Below, piece by piece: positions 31,695-40,322 of a stretch of 64,000 bases of DNA. The stretch lies in the NCBI RefSeq assembly GCF_900113035.1, contig NZ_FONX01000018.1, positions 24,811-88,810 of the forward strand, written 5' to 3'. The position numbers and the translations under genes are program-made. The notes beneath the pieces are model-generated. The model was given only the letters and a program-made list of their open reading frames with translations. It was not told the DNA's origin and did no database searches. The stretch's first letter is position 1, and each line of letters starts with the position of its first letter. The DNA is from Paracidovorax wautersii. Its GTDB lineage: Bacteria > Pseudomonadota > Gammaproteobacteria > Burkholderiales > Burkholderiaceae_C.

Positions 31695-32654
31695 TCAGAC
31701 CATGCCGGCCTTGACCATGGTGGCGCGCAGGCTGGCGAATTCCGCATCGACGAAGGCGCCGAACTCGTCGCCGGCCAGCCAGGCGGGCGTCCAGTCGTTC
31801 TTCTCCATCGACTCCGCCCAGCTCTTGCTCTTGACCGCCTGGGCCACCATGTCGATCAGCGCCTTGCGCTGCACCGGGGTGATGCCGGGCGCGCCATAGA
31901 CGCCGCGCCAGTTGCCGATCTCCACGTTGATGCCCTGCTCCTTGAGCGTGGGCACGGCCGAGCCCTTGAGCCGCTGGCCCGAGGTGACGGCCACCGGCAC
32001 CATCTTCTTGGTGTTGATGTATTCGGCCATCTCGCTGTAGCCGCCGCCGCCGATGGTCACGTTGCCGCCCAGGATGGCGGCGATCGCCTCGCCGCCCCCA
32101 CGGAAGGCCACGTAGTTGATCTTGGCCGGGTCCACACCCACCTCGCGGGCGATCATGGCCGCCGCGATGTGCTCGGTGGAGCCGCGCGAGCCGCCGCCCC
32201 ACTTCACGCTGCCCGGGTCCTTCTTGAGCTGCGCGATCACCTCGGCCATCGACTTGTAGGGCGAGTTGGCGGGCAGCACGAAGACGTTGTATTCGCTGGT
32301 CAGGCGCGCGATGGGCGTGGCCTGCGAGAGGTTCACCGGCGGCTTGCCGGTGATGATGCCGCCCAGCATCACGGCGCCCATCACCATCAGCGCGTTCGGG
32401 TCGCCCTTGGAGCCGTTGACGAACTGCGCCAGGCCGATGGCGCCGGCAGCGCCGCCCTTGTTGTCATACGTGACGGACGAGGCCACGCCCGCGTCCTGCA
32501 GCGCCTTGCCCAGGGCCCGGCCCGTGGTGTCCCAGCCGCCGCCGGGGTTGGCGGGCAGCATCATCTTGACGGAGGCGGCGGCGTGGGCCGACAGCGGCAG
32601 CGCGCCGGTGGCGGCCAGGGCGGCCAATGACTTGAGGAAGGTATCGCGGCGCAT
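31695..32654 (-). CDS. tctC: Tripartite tricarboxylate transporter substrate-binding protein (Bug/TctC)
   Basis: This 319-residue periplasmic binding protein has a signal peptide MRRDTFLKSLAALAATGAL...AHA (1 to about 24). It is followed by the Bug-family fold with MMLPANPGGGWDTTGRAL, the SRGSTEHIAAAMI region and FRGGGEAIAAILGGNV. AAGGAG lies 8 bp before the ATG at 32654, which rules against longer upstream starts. It delivers substrate to TctAB and is divergent from tctD across 168 bp, which should hold both promoters and the TctD-binding sites. Confidence 0.92.
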   Translation of the reverse strand: MRRDTFLKSLAALAATGALPLSAHAAASVKMMLPANPGGGWDTTGRALGKALQDAGVASSVTYDNKGGAAGAIGLAQFVNGSKGDPNALMVMGAVMLGGIITGKPPVNLSQATPIARLTSEYNVFVLPANSPYKSMAEVIAQLKKDPGSVKWGGGSRGSTEHIAAAMIAREVGVDPAKINYVAFRGGGEAIAAILGGNVTIGGGGYSEMAEYINTKKMVPVAVTSGQRLKGSAVPTLKEQGINVEIGNWRGVYGAPGITPVQRKALIDMVAQAVKSKSWAESMEKNDWTPAWLAGDEFGAFVDAEFASLRATMVKAGMV

Positions 32655-32822
32655 GGCATGTCTCCTTGGGATATGGGTGCCGTCCGGCAGGCTGCGATGG
32701 CCGTGCCGGAACTCGTTCTTGTGGCGGCGATGATGCGCGCCCATCCTGTCAAATGGCTGTCCGCAGACTCAGGGAAAACACCTGGGGTAGAGCCTTTCGC
32801 AGGCGGTGCTAAGGTTTCGCGC

Positions 32823-33506
32823 ATGCAATTGCTTCTCGTGGAAGACGACGCCGCCATGCAGGCCACGCTGCAGCGCTCGCTGGCGCGGCGCGGCATGGAA
32901 GTGACCGCCCTGGCCGACGGCCGCGCGGCCCTGGCCCAGTGGATCGCCCGCCCGCCCGACGCCATCGTGCTCGACCTCAGCCTGCCCGGCCTGGACGGCC
33001 TGCAGGTGCTGCAGCAGGCCCGCGCGCGCGGCCTGCGCACGCCCGTGCTGCTGCTCACGGCCCGCGGCACCGTGGGCGACCGGGTGCTGGGCCTGAACGC
33101 GGGCGCGGACGACTACCTGCCCAAGCCCTTCGATCTGGACGAGCTGGAGGCCCGCCTGCGCGCCCTGGTGCGCCGCAGCGGCGATGCGCCAGAAGCCCGA
33201 TCGGCCGCCAGCGCAATCGTGCTGGGCGCCATACGCTATGAAAAAGAGAGCGGCGCGATCTACCGGGACGGCGAGGTGATGGAGTTCACCCCGCGCGAGC
33301 TGGCGCTGATGCACGCCCTGCTCGCCCAGCCGGGCCATGCCGTCACCAAGGAGCGGCTCTATGAACTGGTCTTCCCCGGCCAGCTCGACGTGCAGTACGA
33401 GGCCATCGAGGTCGTCGTCTATCGCCTGCGCAAGAAGCTCGCCGGCACCGGCCTCACGCTGATGACGCTGCGCGGCCTGGGCTATCTGCTGAAGGCCGAC
33501 GCGTGA
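32823..33506 (+). CDS. tctD: Response regulator, OmpR/PhoB family (TctD-like)
   Basis: This 227-residue regulator has a receiver domain (1 to about 115: EDD at 7-9, phospho-acceptor Asp in IVLDLSLPGLDG near 51, the Thr in LLTARG and Lys in LPKPFD). A winged-helix DNA-binding domain follows (EFTPRELALMHALL to TLRGLGYLL). The four-base overlap with the kinase gene shows coupled translation. Placed divergently to tctCBA, it most likely activates that operon in response to the kinase. Confidence 0.93.
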   Translation: MQLLLVEDDAAMQATLQRSLARRGMEVTALADGRAALAQWIARPPDAIVLDLSLPGLDGLQVLQQARARGLRTPVLLLTARGTVGDRVLGLNAGADDYLPKPFDLDELEARLRALVRRSGDAPEARSAASAIVLGAIRYEKESGAIYRDGEVMEFTPRELALMHALLAQPGHAVTKERLYELVFPGQLDVQYEAIEVVVYRLRKKLAGTGLTLMTLRGLGYLLKADA

Positions 33507-34936
33507 GGCGCCACGCGATGCGCCGCGCGGGGCCGGCGCTCTCGCTGCGCCAGCAGCTGCTGGTGGGCATCCTGGTGCCGGTGTTCGCCTTCGTCGTCTT
33601 CAACACCCTGAGCCTCTACCGCGAAACGCTGCAGTCGCTGCACACGGCCTACGACCGCACGCTGCTCGCCTCGGCCAAGAGCATCAGCGAGCAGCTGGAC
33701 GTGGAGGGCTACGACGATGCCGCCACGCTGCACGCCACCGTGCCCTATTCGGCGCTGGAAGCCTTCGAGGCCGACAACCAGAGCCGCATGTTCTACCGCG
33801 TCTCCAATCTGCACGGAGAGCTGGTCTCGGGCTTCGCCGAGCTGCCCGTGTGGCGCGGCACCATTCCTGCCCGCCCGCCCTATGCCGCGCTGGTCGATTT
33901 CTACAACGACGAATTCCGCGGCCAGCCGGTGCGCGTGGCCGTGCTGCTGCAGCCCGTGTCGTCGGCGCGCGGCCGGGGCATGGCGGTGATCCAGGTGGCC
34001 GAGACGCTGGAGCTGCGCCACACCCTGGCGCTGCAGATGCTCTGGAACACCCTGGCGCGGCAGGCCCTACTGGTGGCGGCCATCGCGCTCATCGTGGTGC
34101 TGGTGGTGCAGCGCGCCACGCGGCCGGTGCGCCAGCTCAGCGCCCATCTGCAGGAACGCACGGAGGACGACCTGAGCCCCATCGCTGCCCCGTCCGCGCC
34201 GCGCGAGCTGCAGCCGCTGATCGACGCCACCAACGGCGTGATGCAGCGGCTGGACTATCTGCTGGAGCACCAGAAGCGCTTCGTGCGCGATGCATCCCAC
34301 CAGCTGCGCACGCCGCTGGCCGTGCTCAAGACCCAGGTGCAGTCGGCCCTGCGCGGCGACGCGCCGCCCGGGCAGGCGCTGCGCGAGATCGGCGACACGG
34401 TGGACCGCGCCACCCAGCTGGCCAACCAGATGCTGGCGCTGGCCAAGGTGGAGCAGCTGCGCCAGCAGGCCACGCCGCCGCTCACGCGGCTGGACACGGT
34501 GCTGCGCGAAGTCGCGCTCGACCTCTCCCCCCTGGTGGCACAGCACGACTTGGACTTCGGCATCCATACCGACCCGGCACCGCTGCGCGCCCACGCCTGG
34601 ATGCTGCGCGAACTGGCGCGCAACCTGCTGCACAACGCCATCCGCCATGCGCCGGCCGGCAGCACGCTCAGCGTCGATCTGCGCAGCGACGGCCGGCATG
34701 CGGCCCTCACCATCGCCGACCAGGGCCCTGGCATCGATGCCGAGCTGGCCACGCGGCTCTTCCAGCCCTTCTCGGCCGGCGACATCCGCACCGGCTCCGG
34801 CCTGGGCCTGGCCATCTGCCACGAGATCGTGCAGGCGCTGGGCGGCAGCATCGCACTGGTCAACCGGGAGGAAGGCGGGCGCATCGCCGGGCTCGACGCC
34901 GTCGTGCGCCTGCCGCTGGAGCCGGCCGGCGCCTGA
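33503..34936 (+). CDS. tctE: Sensor histidine kinase (TctE-like)
   Basis: This 477-residue membrane kinase has TM1 (about 19-38, LLVGILVPVFAFVVFNTLSL), a periplasmic domain of about 140 residues, TM2 (about 190-208), a HAMP-like segment and the HisKA box RFVRDASHQLRTPL (His about 265). The ATPase domain has NLLHNAIRHAP, DQGPGIDAE and GSGLGLAI. The GTG start at 33503 overlaps the tctD stop; an ATG at 33518 is the alternative. It pairs with tctD and probably senses the substrate of the divergent TctABC system. Confidence 0.92.
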   Translation: MRRHAMRRAGPALSLRQQLLVGILVPVFAFVVFNTLSLYRETLQSLHTAYDRTLLASAKSISEQLDVEGYDDAATLHATVPYSALEAFEADNQSRMFYRVSNLHGELVSGFAELPVWRGTIPARPPYAALVDFYNDEFRGQPVRVAVLLQPVSSARGRGMAVIQVAETLELRHTLALQMLWNTLARQALLVAAIALIVVLVVQRATRPVRQLSAHLQERTEDDLSPIAAPSAPRELQPLIDATNGVMQRLDYLLEHQKRFVRDASHQLRTPLAVLKTQVQSALRGDAPPGQALREIGDTVDRATQLANQMLALAKVEQLRQQATPPLTRLDTVLREVALDLSPLVAQHDLDFGIHTDPAPLRAHAWMLRELARNLLHNAIRHAPAGSTLSVDLRSDGRHAALTIADQGPGIDAELATRLFQPFSAGDIRTGSGLGLAICHEIVQALGGSIALVNREEGGRIAGLDAVVRLPLEPAGA

Positions 34937-34968
34937 AACCGCGGCCCGCCTTGGGCACAATCGGCACG

Positions 34969-35406
34969 ATGACGACCACGACGAGCAAGACCCCGCTGGC
35001 AGCCATGCGCCTGGACAAATGGCTGTGGTGCGCGCGCTTCTACAAGACCCGCAGCCTCGCCACCGAAGAGATCGGCAAGGGCCGCGTCACGGTCAACGGC
35101 CAGCAGGCCAAGGCCGCGCGCGACGTGCGCCCGGGCGACACGCTGGAACTCCGCCAGGGCCCGGTGCAGCGCACCGTGGTGATCCGCGCCCTGAGCGGCA
35201 TGCGCGGGCCGGCTCCGGTGGCGCAGCTGCTGTTCGAGGAGACACCCGAAAGCATCGCCGCCCGGGCCGCTGCCGCCGAGCTGCGGCGCCTGGCGCCCGA
35301 GCCCGCCGCCAGCCTGCAGGAAGGCCGGCCCACCAAGCGCGACCGCCGCAACATCGACCGCGCGGGCGACTGGGGCCAGCGCTGGAGCGCGTCGCTGGAC
35401 GACTGA
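34969..35406 (+). CDS. S4-domain RNA-binding protein (HslR/Hsp15 family)
   Basis: This 145-residue protein has an N-terminal S4 domain MRLDKWLWCARFYKTRSLA continuing to GRVTVNGQQAKAARDVRPGD. A basic C-terminal region follows, with GRPTKRDRRNIDR. Hsp15 (HslR) rescues stalled 50S subunits carrying a nascent chain, and this protein likely does the same. The length is similar to E. coli Hsp15 (133 residues). It begins 32 bp after the sensor kinase stop and may share its transcript. Confidence 0.9.
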   Translation: MTTTTSKTPLAAMRLDKWLWCARFYKTRSLATEEIGKGRVTVNGQQAKAARDVRPGDTLELRQGPVQRTVVIRALSGMRGPAPVAQLLFEETPESIAARAAAAELRRLAPEPAASLQEGRPTKRDRRNIDRAGDWGQRWSASLDD

Positions 35407-35431
35407 AGGCCGGCGACGCGCGGGGGGCGGA

Positions 35432-35740
35432 TCAGGCCGCCAGCGGTTCCGGGAAATGCACGACCAGCGCCTCGCTCTCGCCGGCCAGCAGGCTCAGGTA
35501 GGAGGGGGCCAGCGGTTTTTCGCAGGGCTCGGCCCGGAAGCGGATGGCGATGTCCGCCGCAGCGGGCGAGAAGAACAGGCAGACCTTGTCGGCCACCGGA
35601 TCGCAGCTGGAAAACAGCGCCCTGCCGGAACCCGGCCGCGCCATCAGGAACTTGGCCATGAAGACTTGCTGGATCTGCCGCGCCGGCTCGAAAGCCTCGC
35701 GTTCACGACCCAGATCCAGACGATACCAATTGCTGCTCAC
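35432..35740 (-). CDS. Small conserved-type hypothetical protein
   Basis: A protein of about 102 residues that I do not recognise. It reads SSNWYRLDLGREREAFEPARQ at the start, then FLMARPGSGRALFSSCD and a C-terminal LLAGESEALVVHFPEPLAA. It is soluble, without a signal peptide or membrane segment. The frame is open further upstream, but a GTG at 35740 preceded by GGGGAGAGG at 6-7 bp is by far the best start. It is convergent with the S4-domain gene and unlinked to any pathway. Confidence 0.6.
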   Translation of the reverse strand: MSSNWYRLDLGREREAFEPARQIQQVFMAKFLMARPGSGRALFSSCDPVADKVCLFFSPAAADIAIRFRAEPCEKPLAPSYLSLLAGESEALVVHFPEPLAA

Positions 35741-36222
35741 GGAAGCCTCTCCCCGGACGAACCGGAAAAATGGGAATGAGGCCATCCTAGAAAACCCTGG
35801 CTCCGCTGCGCGTTCCGCAGCGGCCCACGCGGGCGTAGGACTTTGGCGCATCGAACCCGCAGCGAACTGGCCAGTTTCCGCCTGACGGCAACACGGAGCA
35901 CCCCGCAGCGGGCCCGCGCGCCTACCATTCGCACGTCGGCTTCACGGCCGACACCCTCCCTTTGCTTTTCAAGCAAATTCGACCCGCCTTGGCGGGTCTT
36001 TTTTTGGGCAGGGCATGCGGGAAAGGGCCATTCCCGCATGCCACAGGTCGAGGGATCGGGGCAGGCAGTGCGCGCTGCCCGGGGGCATCTCGGCTCCGCG
36101 GCACGCCCGCGGTGCCAGAATCCGGGGCCTCGAACGTCATAGCGCGCACACAAATTGCGAGCTTTGCGCAGCAACTGCCTTGTTCGGCCTGCACAATGGC
36201 TCGAACGCCCTGCGAGTGCTCC
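35741..36222. other. Gene-poor stretch with an orphan terminator
   Basis: About 480 bases without a credible protein gene. It holds a series of three hairpins ending in a plus-strand intrinsic terminator at 35981-36005, described separately as a candidate small RNA. The remaining sequence up to the GGDEF gene shows nothing clear. Confidence 0.5.
35934..36005 (+). ncRNA. Candidate small RNA ending in an intrinsic terminator
   Basis: Three hairpins follow one another: GTCGGC/GCCGAC (35935-35952), TTTGCTT/AAGCAAA (about 35961-35977), and GACCCGC/GCGGGTC (35981-35998) followed by TTTTTTT. No plus-strand protein gene ends nearby. A possible -10 box TACCAT lies at 35923-35928 but no good -35 box was found, so the promoter is unproven. 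Confidence 0.35.
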
Positions 36223-37356
36223 ATGGATTTCACCCTTGATCTGCCGACCGTGCTGGTCGTCTACAACACTTCGCTGTTCGCCGGCGCGCTCAGCATCTTC
36301 CAGATCCGCCTGCACTCCTGCCGCCCCCGTGGCCTGGCCTGCCTGGGCGCTGCCTACCTGATGCTGGCCTGCGGCTCCGGACTGGCCTGGCGGGGCGAGG
36401 TCGCCGCCCTGCCCGTGTGGCTGTGGACGCACGGCAGCCTGGCCCTCGGCACCTTCGGCTACACCTTCTTCTGGGCCGGCATACGGGGCTTCAGCGGCCG
36501 CCGCAGCATTCCGTGGGCAGCCGTGCTGCTGCTGCCCGGGGCCTGCTCCATATTGGGGCTCATCACGGGCTTTCCGATCCACAACCTCCCGCGCGCGGGC
36601 GTCTTCCACGCGACCGCCGTGCTGGCGCTGCTGCTGAGCCTCTACGAGCTTCTGCGGGAGACGCGCACGGAACCCCTGCCCTCGCGCTGGCCGCTGGCAT
36701 TGCTCGTGGGGCTGAGCGGCACCATCTACCTGTTGCGGCTGATCCATATCCTGAGCGGCTCGGCCGGCGGCGCGAGCAGCTTCGCCTGGGCGTTCTACGT
36801 GCAGATCTTCTGCCACTTCGGCATCGCGCTGATGGCGGCCACGCTCTCGAACGAGCGCGCCCAGATCCGCCTGGCGCAGGCCGCCCATACCGACCCCATG
36901 ACCGGGGCGGGCAACCGGCGCTGGCTGGCCTCGCGCCTGCCCGCCTACCTGCCGGCCCAGAGTGCCGTCGCGCAGCTGGACCTGGATCATTTCAAGCGCA
37001 TCAACGACGAGTTCGGACATTCGGCCGGCGATGCGGTGCTGATCGAGTTCGCACTCTGCATACAGAGCCAGCTGCGCGCGTCGGACCTGTTCGCGCGCAC
37101 CGGCGGCGAGGAGTTCGTGATCTATCTGCCGGACGTCACGCGCTCCGAGGTCTGGTCGATCGCGCAGCGGCTGCGCGCCAGCGTGGAGGCGCTGCGGGTG
37201 CAGGTGGACGGCAAGACCATCCCCATCACCGTGAGCATCGGCCTGGCCTGGACGGCCTCGGCCGCCTATTCGCAGCAGGAATGCCTGAAGCGGGCGGACC
37301 TGGCCTTGTACGAGGCCAAGCACGCGGGCCGCAACCAGGTGCGCGCGGCCGACTAG
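36223..37356 (+). CDS. Membrane-anchored diguanylate cyclase (GGDEF)
   Basis: This 377-residue protein has an N-terminal membrane region of about six to seven helices (residues 10 to about 205). A C-terminal GGDEF domain follows (about 225-377). The active site reads GGEEF (about 296), preceded by RASD as a product-inhibition I-site in the same spacing as PleD. The HTDPMTGAGNRRWL and LDLDHFKRINDEFGHSAGD motifs are intact, so it is predicted to make c-di-GMP. The ATG at 36223 was chosen because longer forms add a low-complexity lead that overlaps a terminator. The membrane region resembles no sensor I can name. Confidence 0.88.
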   Translation: MDFTLDLPTVLVVYNTSLFAGALSIFQIRLHSCRPRGLACLGAAYLMLACGSGLAWRGEVAALPVWLWTHGSLALGTFGYTFFWAGIRGFSGRRSIPWAAVLLLPGACSILGLITGFPIHNLPRAGVFHATAVLALLLSLYELLRETRTEPLPSRWPLALLVGLSGTIYLLRLIHILSGSAGGASSFAWAFYVQIFCHFGIALMAATLSNERAQIRLAQAAHTDPMTGAGNRRWLASRLPAYLPAQSAVAQLDLDHFKRINDEFGHSAGDAVLIEFALCIQSQLRASDLFARTGGEEFVIYLPDVTRSEVWSIAQRLRASVEALRVQVDGKTIPITVSIGLAWTASAAYSQQECLKRADLALYEAKHAGRNQVRAAD

Positions 37357-37409
37357 CGAAGCACGGCCGGCGCCGGGGGCAGAGCCCGCCCCGCCCCGGC
37401 AGCCCAGGC

Positions 37410-38834
37410 TCAGCTGCCCGCCACCTTCATGCGGTTGACGAGGATCGAGCCCACCGTCTTGGCGCCGTAGTTGTAGGCATCGGCACCCACGGCCTGGATG
37501 CCCTTGAGCATGTCCTTGAGGTTGCCGGCGATGGTGATCTCCTGCACCGGGAAGGCGATCTCGCCGTTCTCCACCCAGAAGCCGCTGGCGCCGCGCGAAT
37601 AGTCGCCGGTGACGTAGTTCACGCCCTGGCCCATCAGCTCGATGACGAACAGGCCCGTGCCCAGCTTCTTGAGCATGGCGTCCAGGTCGTCGCCCGGCCG
37701 GGTGTGGCGCGAGGTGAGCGTGAGGTTATGCGAGCCGCCGGCGTTGCCGGTGGTCTTCATGCCCAGCTTGCGCGCCGAATAGGTGGAGAGGAAGTAGCCC
37801 TCCACGCGGCCGGCATCGACCACCTTGCGGGCGGACACGCGCACGCCTTCCTCGTCGAAGGGCGAGCTGCCCTTGCCGCCGAGCACGAAGGGGTCTTCGA
37901 TCAGGTCGATGTGGGCCGGCAGCACGCGCTTGCCCAGCGAATCGAGCAGGAAGGAGCTCTTGCGGTAGAGCGCGCCGCCGCTCACGGCCTGCACGAAGCT
38001 GCCCAGCAGGCCCGCGGCCAGGGGCGATTCGAACAGCACCGGGCACTGGGTGGTGGGGATCTTGCGGCTGCCCAGGCGGCTCAGGGCGCGCTCGGCGGCA
38101 TAGCGGCCGATCAGCGCCGGTGCCGACAGGTCGGCCGCGCTGCGCATGGAGCAGTACCAGGCGTCGCGCTGCATCTCGGCATGGCGGCCGGGCAGCGAGG
38201 CGATGGGCGCCACCGACATGCTGTGGCGCGAGCTGGCATAGCCGCCGCGAAAGCCGCGCGTGTGGGCGCTGAAGAAGTGGCTCTGCTGGGCCGATACGCC
38301 CGCGCCTTCGCTCTTGGTGATGCGCTTGTGCGTCTTCAAGGCCGCGGCCTCGCATTCCAGCGCCAGGCGGGCCGCCTCTTCGCTGGTGATGGCCCAGGGG
38401 TGGAACAGCTGCAGGTCGCGGTGCGTGTCGGCTGGCGCGATGTCGGCCGCATCGGGCAAGCCGGCGACCGGGTCTTCGGCGGTGAAGCGGGCGATGTCGT
38501 AGGCCGCCTGCACGGTGCGCTCGATGGCCGCGAGGGAGAAGTCCGACGTGCTGGCATTGCCGCGCCGGTTGCCCACATAGACGGTAACGCCCAGCGACTT
38601 GTCGCGGTTGCGCTCCACGTTCTCCAGTTCGCCCTTGCGCACGCTGACCGACAGGCCGCAGCCTTCGGAGGCCTCGGCGCCCGCATCGGTCGCGCCCAGC
38701 TTGCGGGCATGGCCCAGGGCGTGGTCCACCAGGCCTTCGAAGAAGTCGCGGGTGTAGCTGAAGCCGCTCTCGGCGGCAGATGGAGCGGAGGCCTTGTCGG
38801 CGCCAGCGGCGGTGCGTGAGCGGGGTGTATTCAT
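37410..38834 (-). CDS. pmbA: Metalloprotease PmbA/TldE
   Basis: TldD/TldE (PmbA) form a peptidase complex that processes modified peptides. E. coli PmbA is needed for microcin B17 maturation and CcdA turnover. The 474-residue protein shows AEASEGCGLSVSVRKGELENVERNRDK and the long C-terminal region ending GVNYVTGDYSRGASGFWVENG, typical of the TldE subunit, which lacks the metal-binding HExxxH of TldD. TldD is not in this window. It is divergent from yjgA (97 bp), a gene pair conserved in many proteobacteria. Confidence 0.94.
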   Translation of the reverse strand: MNTPRSRTAAGADKASAPSAAESGFSYTRDFFEGLVDHALGHARKLGATDAGAEASEGCGLSVSVRKGELENVERNRDKSLGVTVYVGNRRGNASTSDFSLAAIERTVQAAYDIARFTAEDPVAGLPDAADIAPADTHRDLQLFHPWAITSEEAARLALECEAAALKTHKRITKSEGAGVSAQQSHFFSAHTRGFRGGYASSRHSMSVAPIASLPGRHAEMQRDAWYCSMRSAADLSAPALIGRYAAERALSRLGSRKIPTTQCPVLFESPLAAGLLGSFVQAVSGGALYRKSSFLLDSLGKRVLPAHIDLIEDPFVLGGKGSSPFDEEGVRVSARKVVDAGRVEGYFLSTYSARKLGMKTTGNAGGSHNLTLTSRHTRPGDDLDAMLKKLGTGLFVIELMGQGVNYVTGDYSRGASGFWVENGEIAFPVQEITIAGNLKDMLKGIQAVGADAYNYGAKTVGSILVNRMKVAGS

Positions 38835-38930
38835 ATCGGCGGCTATGATACTTGCCGCTTCCCGGCGCCATGGAGCCGGGTCTTTTCTCCGGACACACCG
38901 CGTGTCCCGCCCCCGAGTTTTTCCCCCACC

Positions 38931-39596
38931 ATGTCACGCAAACCCACCAAAGGCTACTTCGTGCGAGGCCAGTTCGTCGCCGCAGGCAGCGAACTCGACA
39001 TCGCCCTGAAGGCCGAACTCAAAGGCACGACCGAGTCGAGCCGCACCGATATGAAGCGCGAAAGCGATGCGCTGCAGAACCTCGGCCGCGACCTGCTCAC
39101 GCTGCGCGCCGACCTGCTCGACCGCCTGCAGCTGCCCGAAAAGCTCGTCGATGCGCTCGAAGAAGCCAAGCGCATCACCAACTTCGAGGGCAAGCGCCGG
39201 CAGATGCAGTACGTCGGCAAGCTCATGCGCAAGCTCGACGAAGCCACCGTGCAGGCCGCGCAGGACGCGCTGGAAGAGCAGCACAGCGGCTCGGCCGCCG
39301 AAAAGCTGGCGCTGCACCAGGCCGAGCAGTGGCGCGAGCGGCTGATCGCCGACGACGATGCGCTGGCCCAGTGGCTGGAGCAGTTCCCGCGCACCGACAC
39401 GCAGCAGATCCGCGCCCTGATCCGCCAGGCCCGCAAGGACGCGCAGCCCGCCGGCAAGGAGGCCAACGTGCAGGTCTCCGAGGGCCTAGCGCCCCGCAAG
39501 GGCCGCGCCTACCGCGAGCTGTTCCAGCTGGTGCGCGAGCAGATGCAGGACGCCGGCGACGAAGGCCGTGCCGAAGGTGCCGAGCACGATGCCTGA
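38931..39596 (+). CDS. yjgA: Ribosome-associated protein YjgA/DarP (DUF615)
   Basis: This 221-residue, highly charged helical protein is of the YjgA/DarP type, which binds late 50S subunit precursors and aids assembly. Family features are SRKPTKGYFVRG at the start, the LPEKLVDALEEAKRITNFEGKRRQMQYVGKLMR segment (about 68-100), and the C-terminal KGRAYRELFQLVREQ. It is longer than the E. coli protein (183 residues). The mog start overlaps its 3' end. Confidence 0.93.
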   Translation: MSRKPTKGYFVRGQFVAAGSELDIALKAELKGTTESSRTDMKRESDALQNLGRDLLTLRADLLDRLQLPEKLVDALEEAKRITNFEGKRRQMQYVGKLMRKLDEATVQAAQDALEEQHSGSAAEKLALHQAEQWRERLIADDDALAQWLEQFPRTDTQQIRALIRQARKDAQPAGKEANVQVSEGLAPRKGRAYRELFQLVREQMQDAGDEGRAEGAEHDA

Positions 39597-40224
39597 CGCC
39601 GCCTCCTCCCCCGCCCTGCCCGCGCCGGATGCGCGCTGCGACGCGCTGCGCATCGGCATCGTCTCCATCAGCGACCGCGCCAGCGCCGGCGTCTATGAAG
39701 ACAAGGGCCTGCCCGCGCTGCAGGACTGGCTCGCGCGCGCGCTGCTCAACCCCATCGCCTTCGAGCCGCGCCTGATCGCCGACGACGAGGCCACCATTAG
39801 CCGCACGCTGATCGAGCTGGCGGACACCGCCGCCTGCGACCTGGTGCTGACCACCGGCGGCACCGGCCCCGCGCTGCGCGACGTGACCCCCGAGGCCACG
39901 CTGGCCGTGGGCCACAAGGAGATGCCGGGCTTCGGCGAGCAGATGCGCCAGATCAGCCTGCGTTTCGTGCCCACCGCCATCCTCTCGCGCCAGGTGGCCG
40001 TGGTGCGCGGCCGCGCGCTCATCATCAACCTGCCGGGCCAGCCCAAGGCCATCGCCGAAACGCTGGGCGGCCTCAAGGACGAGGGCGGCGCGCAGGTCGT
40101 GCCGGGCATCTTCGCGGCCGTGCCCTACTGCATCGATCTGATCGGCGGGCCCTACATGGAAACGCGCGACGCGTTCTGCAAGGCCTTCCGGCCCAAGCAG
40201 GCGCAGCGGCCTCCGCGCGACTGA
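39589..40224 (+). CDS. mog: Molybdopterin adenylyltransferase (MogA/MoaB family)
   Basis: This 211-residue protein activates molybdopterin with ATP before molybdenum insertion. It has the family motifs RIGIVSISDRASAGVYEDKG (about 21-40), TTGGTGPALRDVTPEAT (about 87-103) and the GEQMRQISLR segment. The ATG at 39589 overlaps the yjgA stop, giving coupled translation, and removes a poorly conserved upstream extension. An Ala/Pro-rich N-terminal tail of about 18 residues precedes the fold. Confidence 0.9.
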   Translation: MPDAASSPALPAPDARCDALRIGIVSISDRASAGVYEDKGLPALQDWLARALLNPIAFEPRLIADDEATISRTLIELADTAACDLVLTTGGTGPALRDVTPEATLAVGHKEMPGFGEQMRQISLRFVPTAILSRQVAVVRGRALIINLPGQPKAIAETLGGLKDEGGAQVVPGIFAAVPYCIDLIGGPYMETRDAFCKAFRPKQAQRPPRD

Positions 40225-40235
40225 ACCCCCCCAAG

Positions 40236-40272
40236 AAAAAAGGCCCTGGCGCGCGATGCACCAGGGCCTTTT
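40236..40272. terminator. Bidirectional terminator between mog and cysE
   Basis: GGCCCTGG (40242-40249) pairs with CCAGGGCC (40261-40268), with A6 on the left and T4 on the right, between the convergent mog and cysE genes. Confidence 0.75.
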
Positions 40273-40322
40273 GCTATGAGAAAAGTAGCAGCCGGCCGAT
40301 CGCCGGGCTGCCGGGCGAGGCG

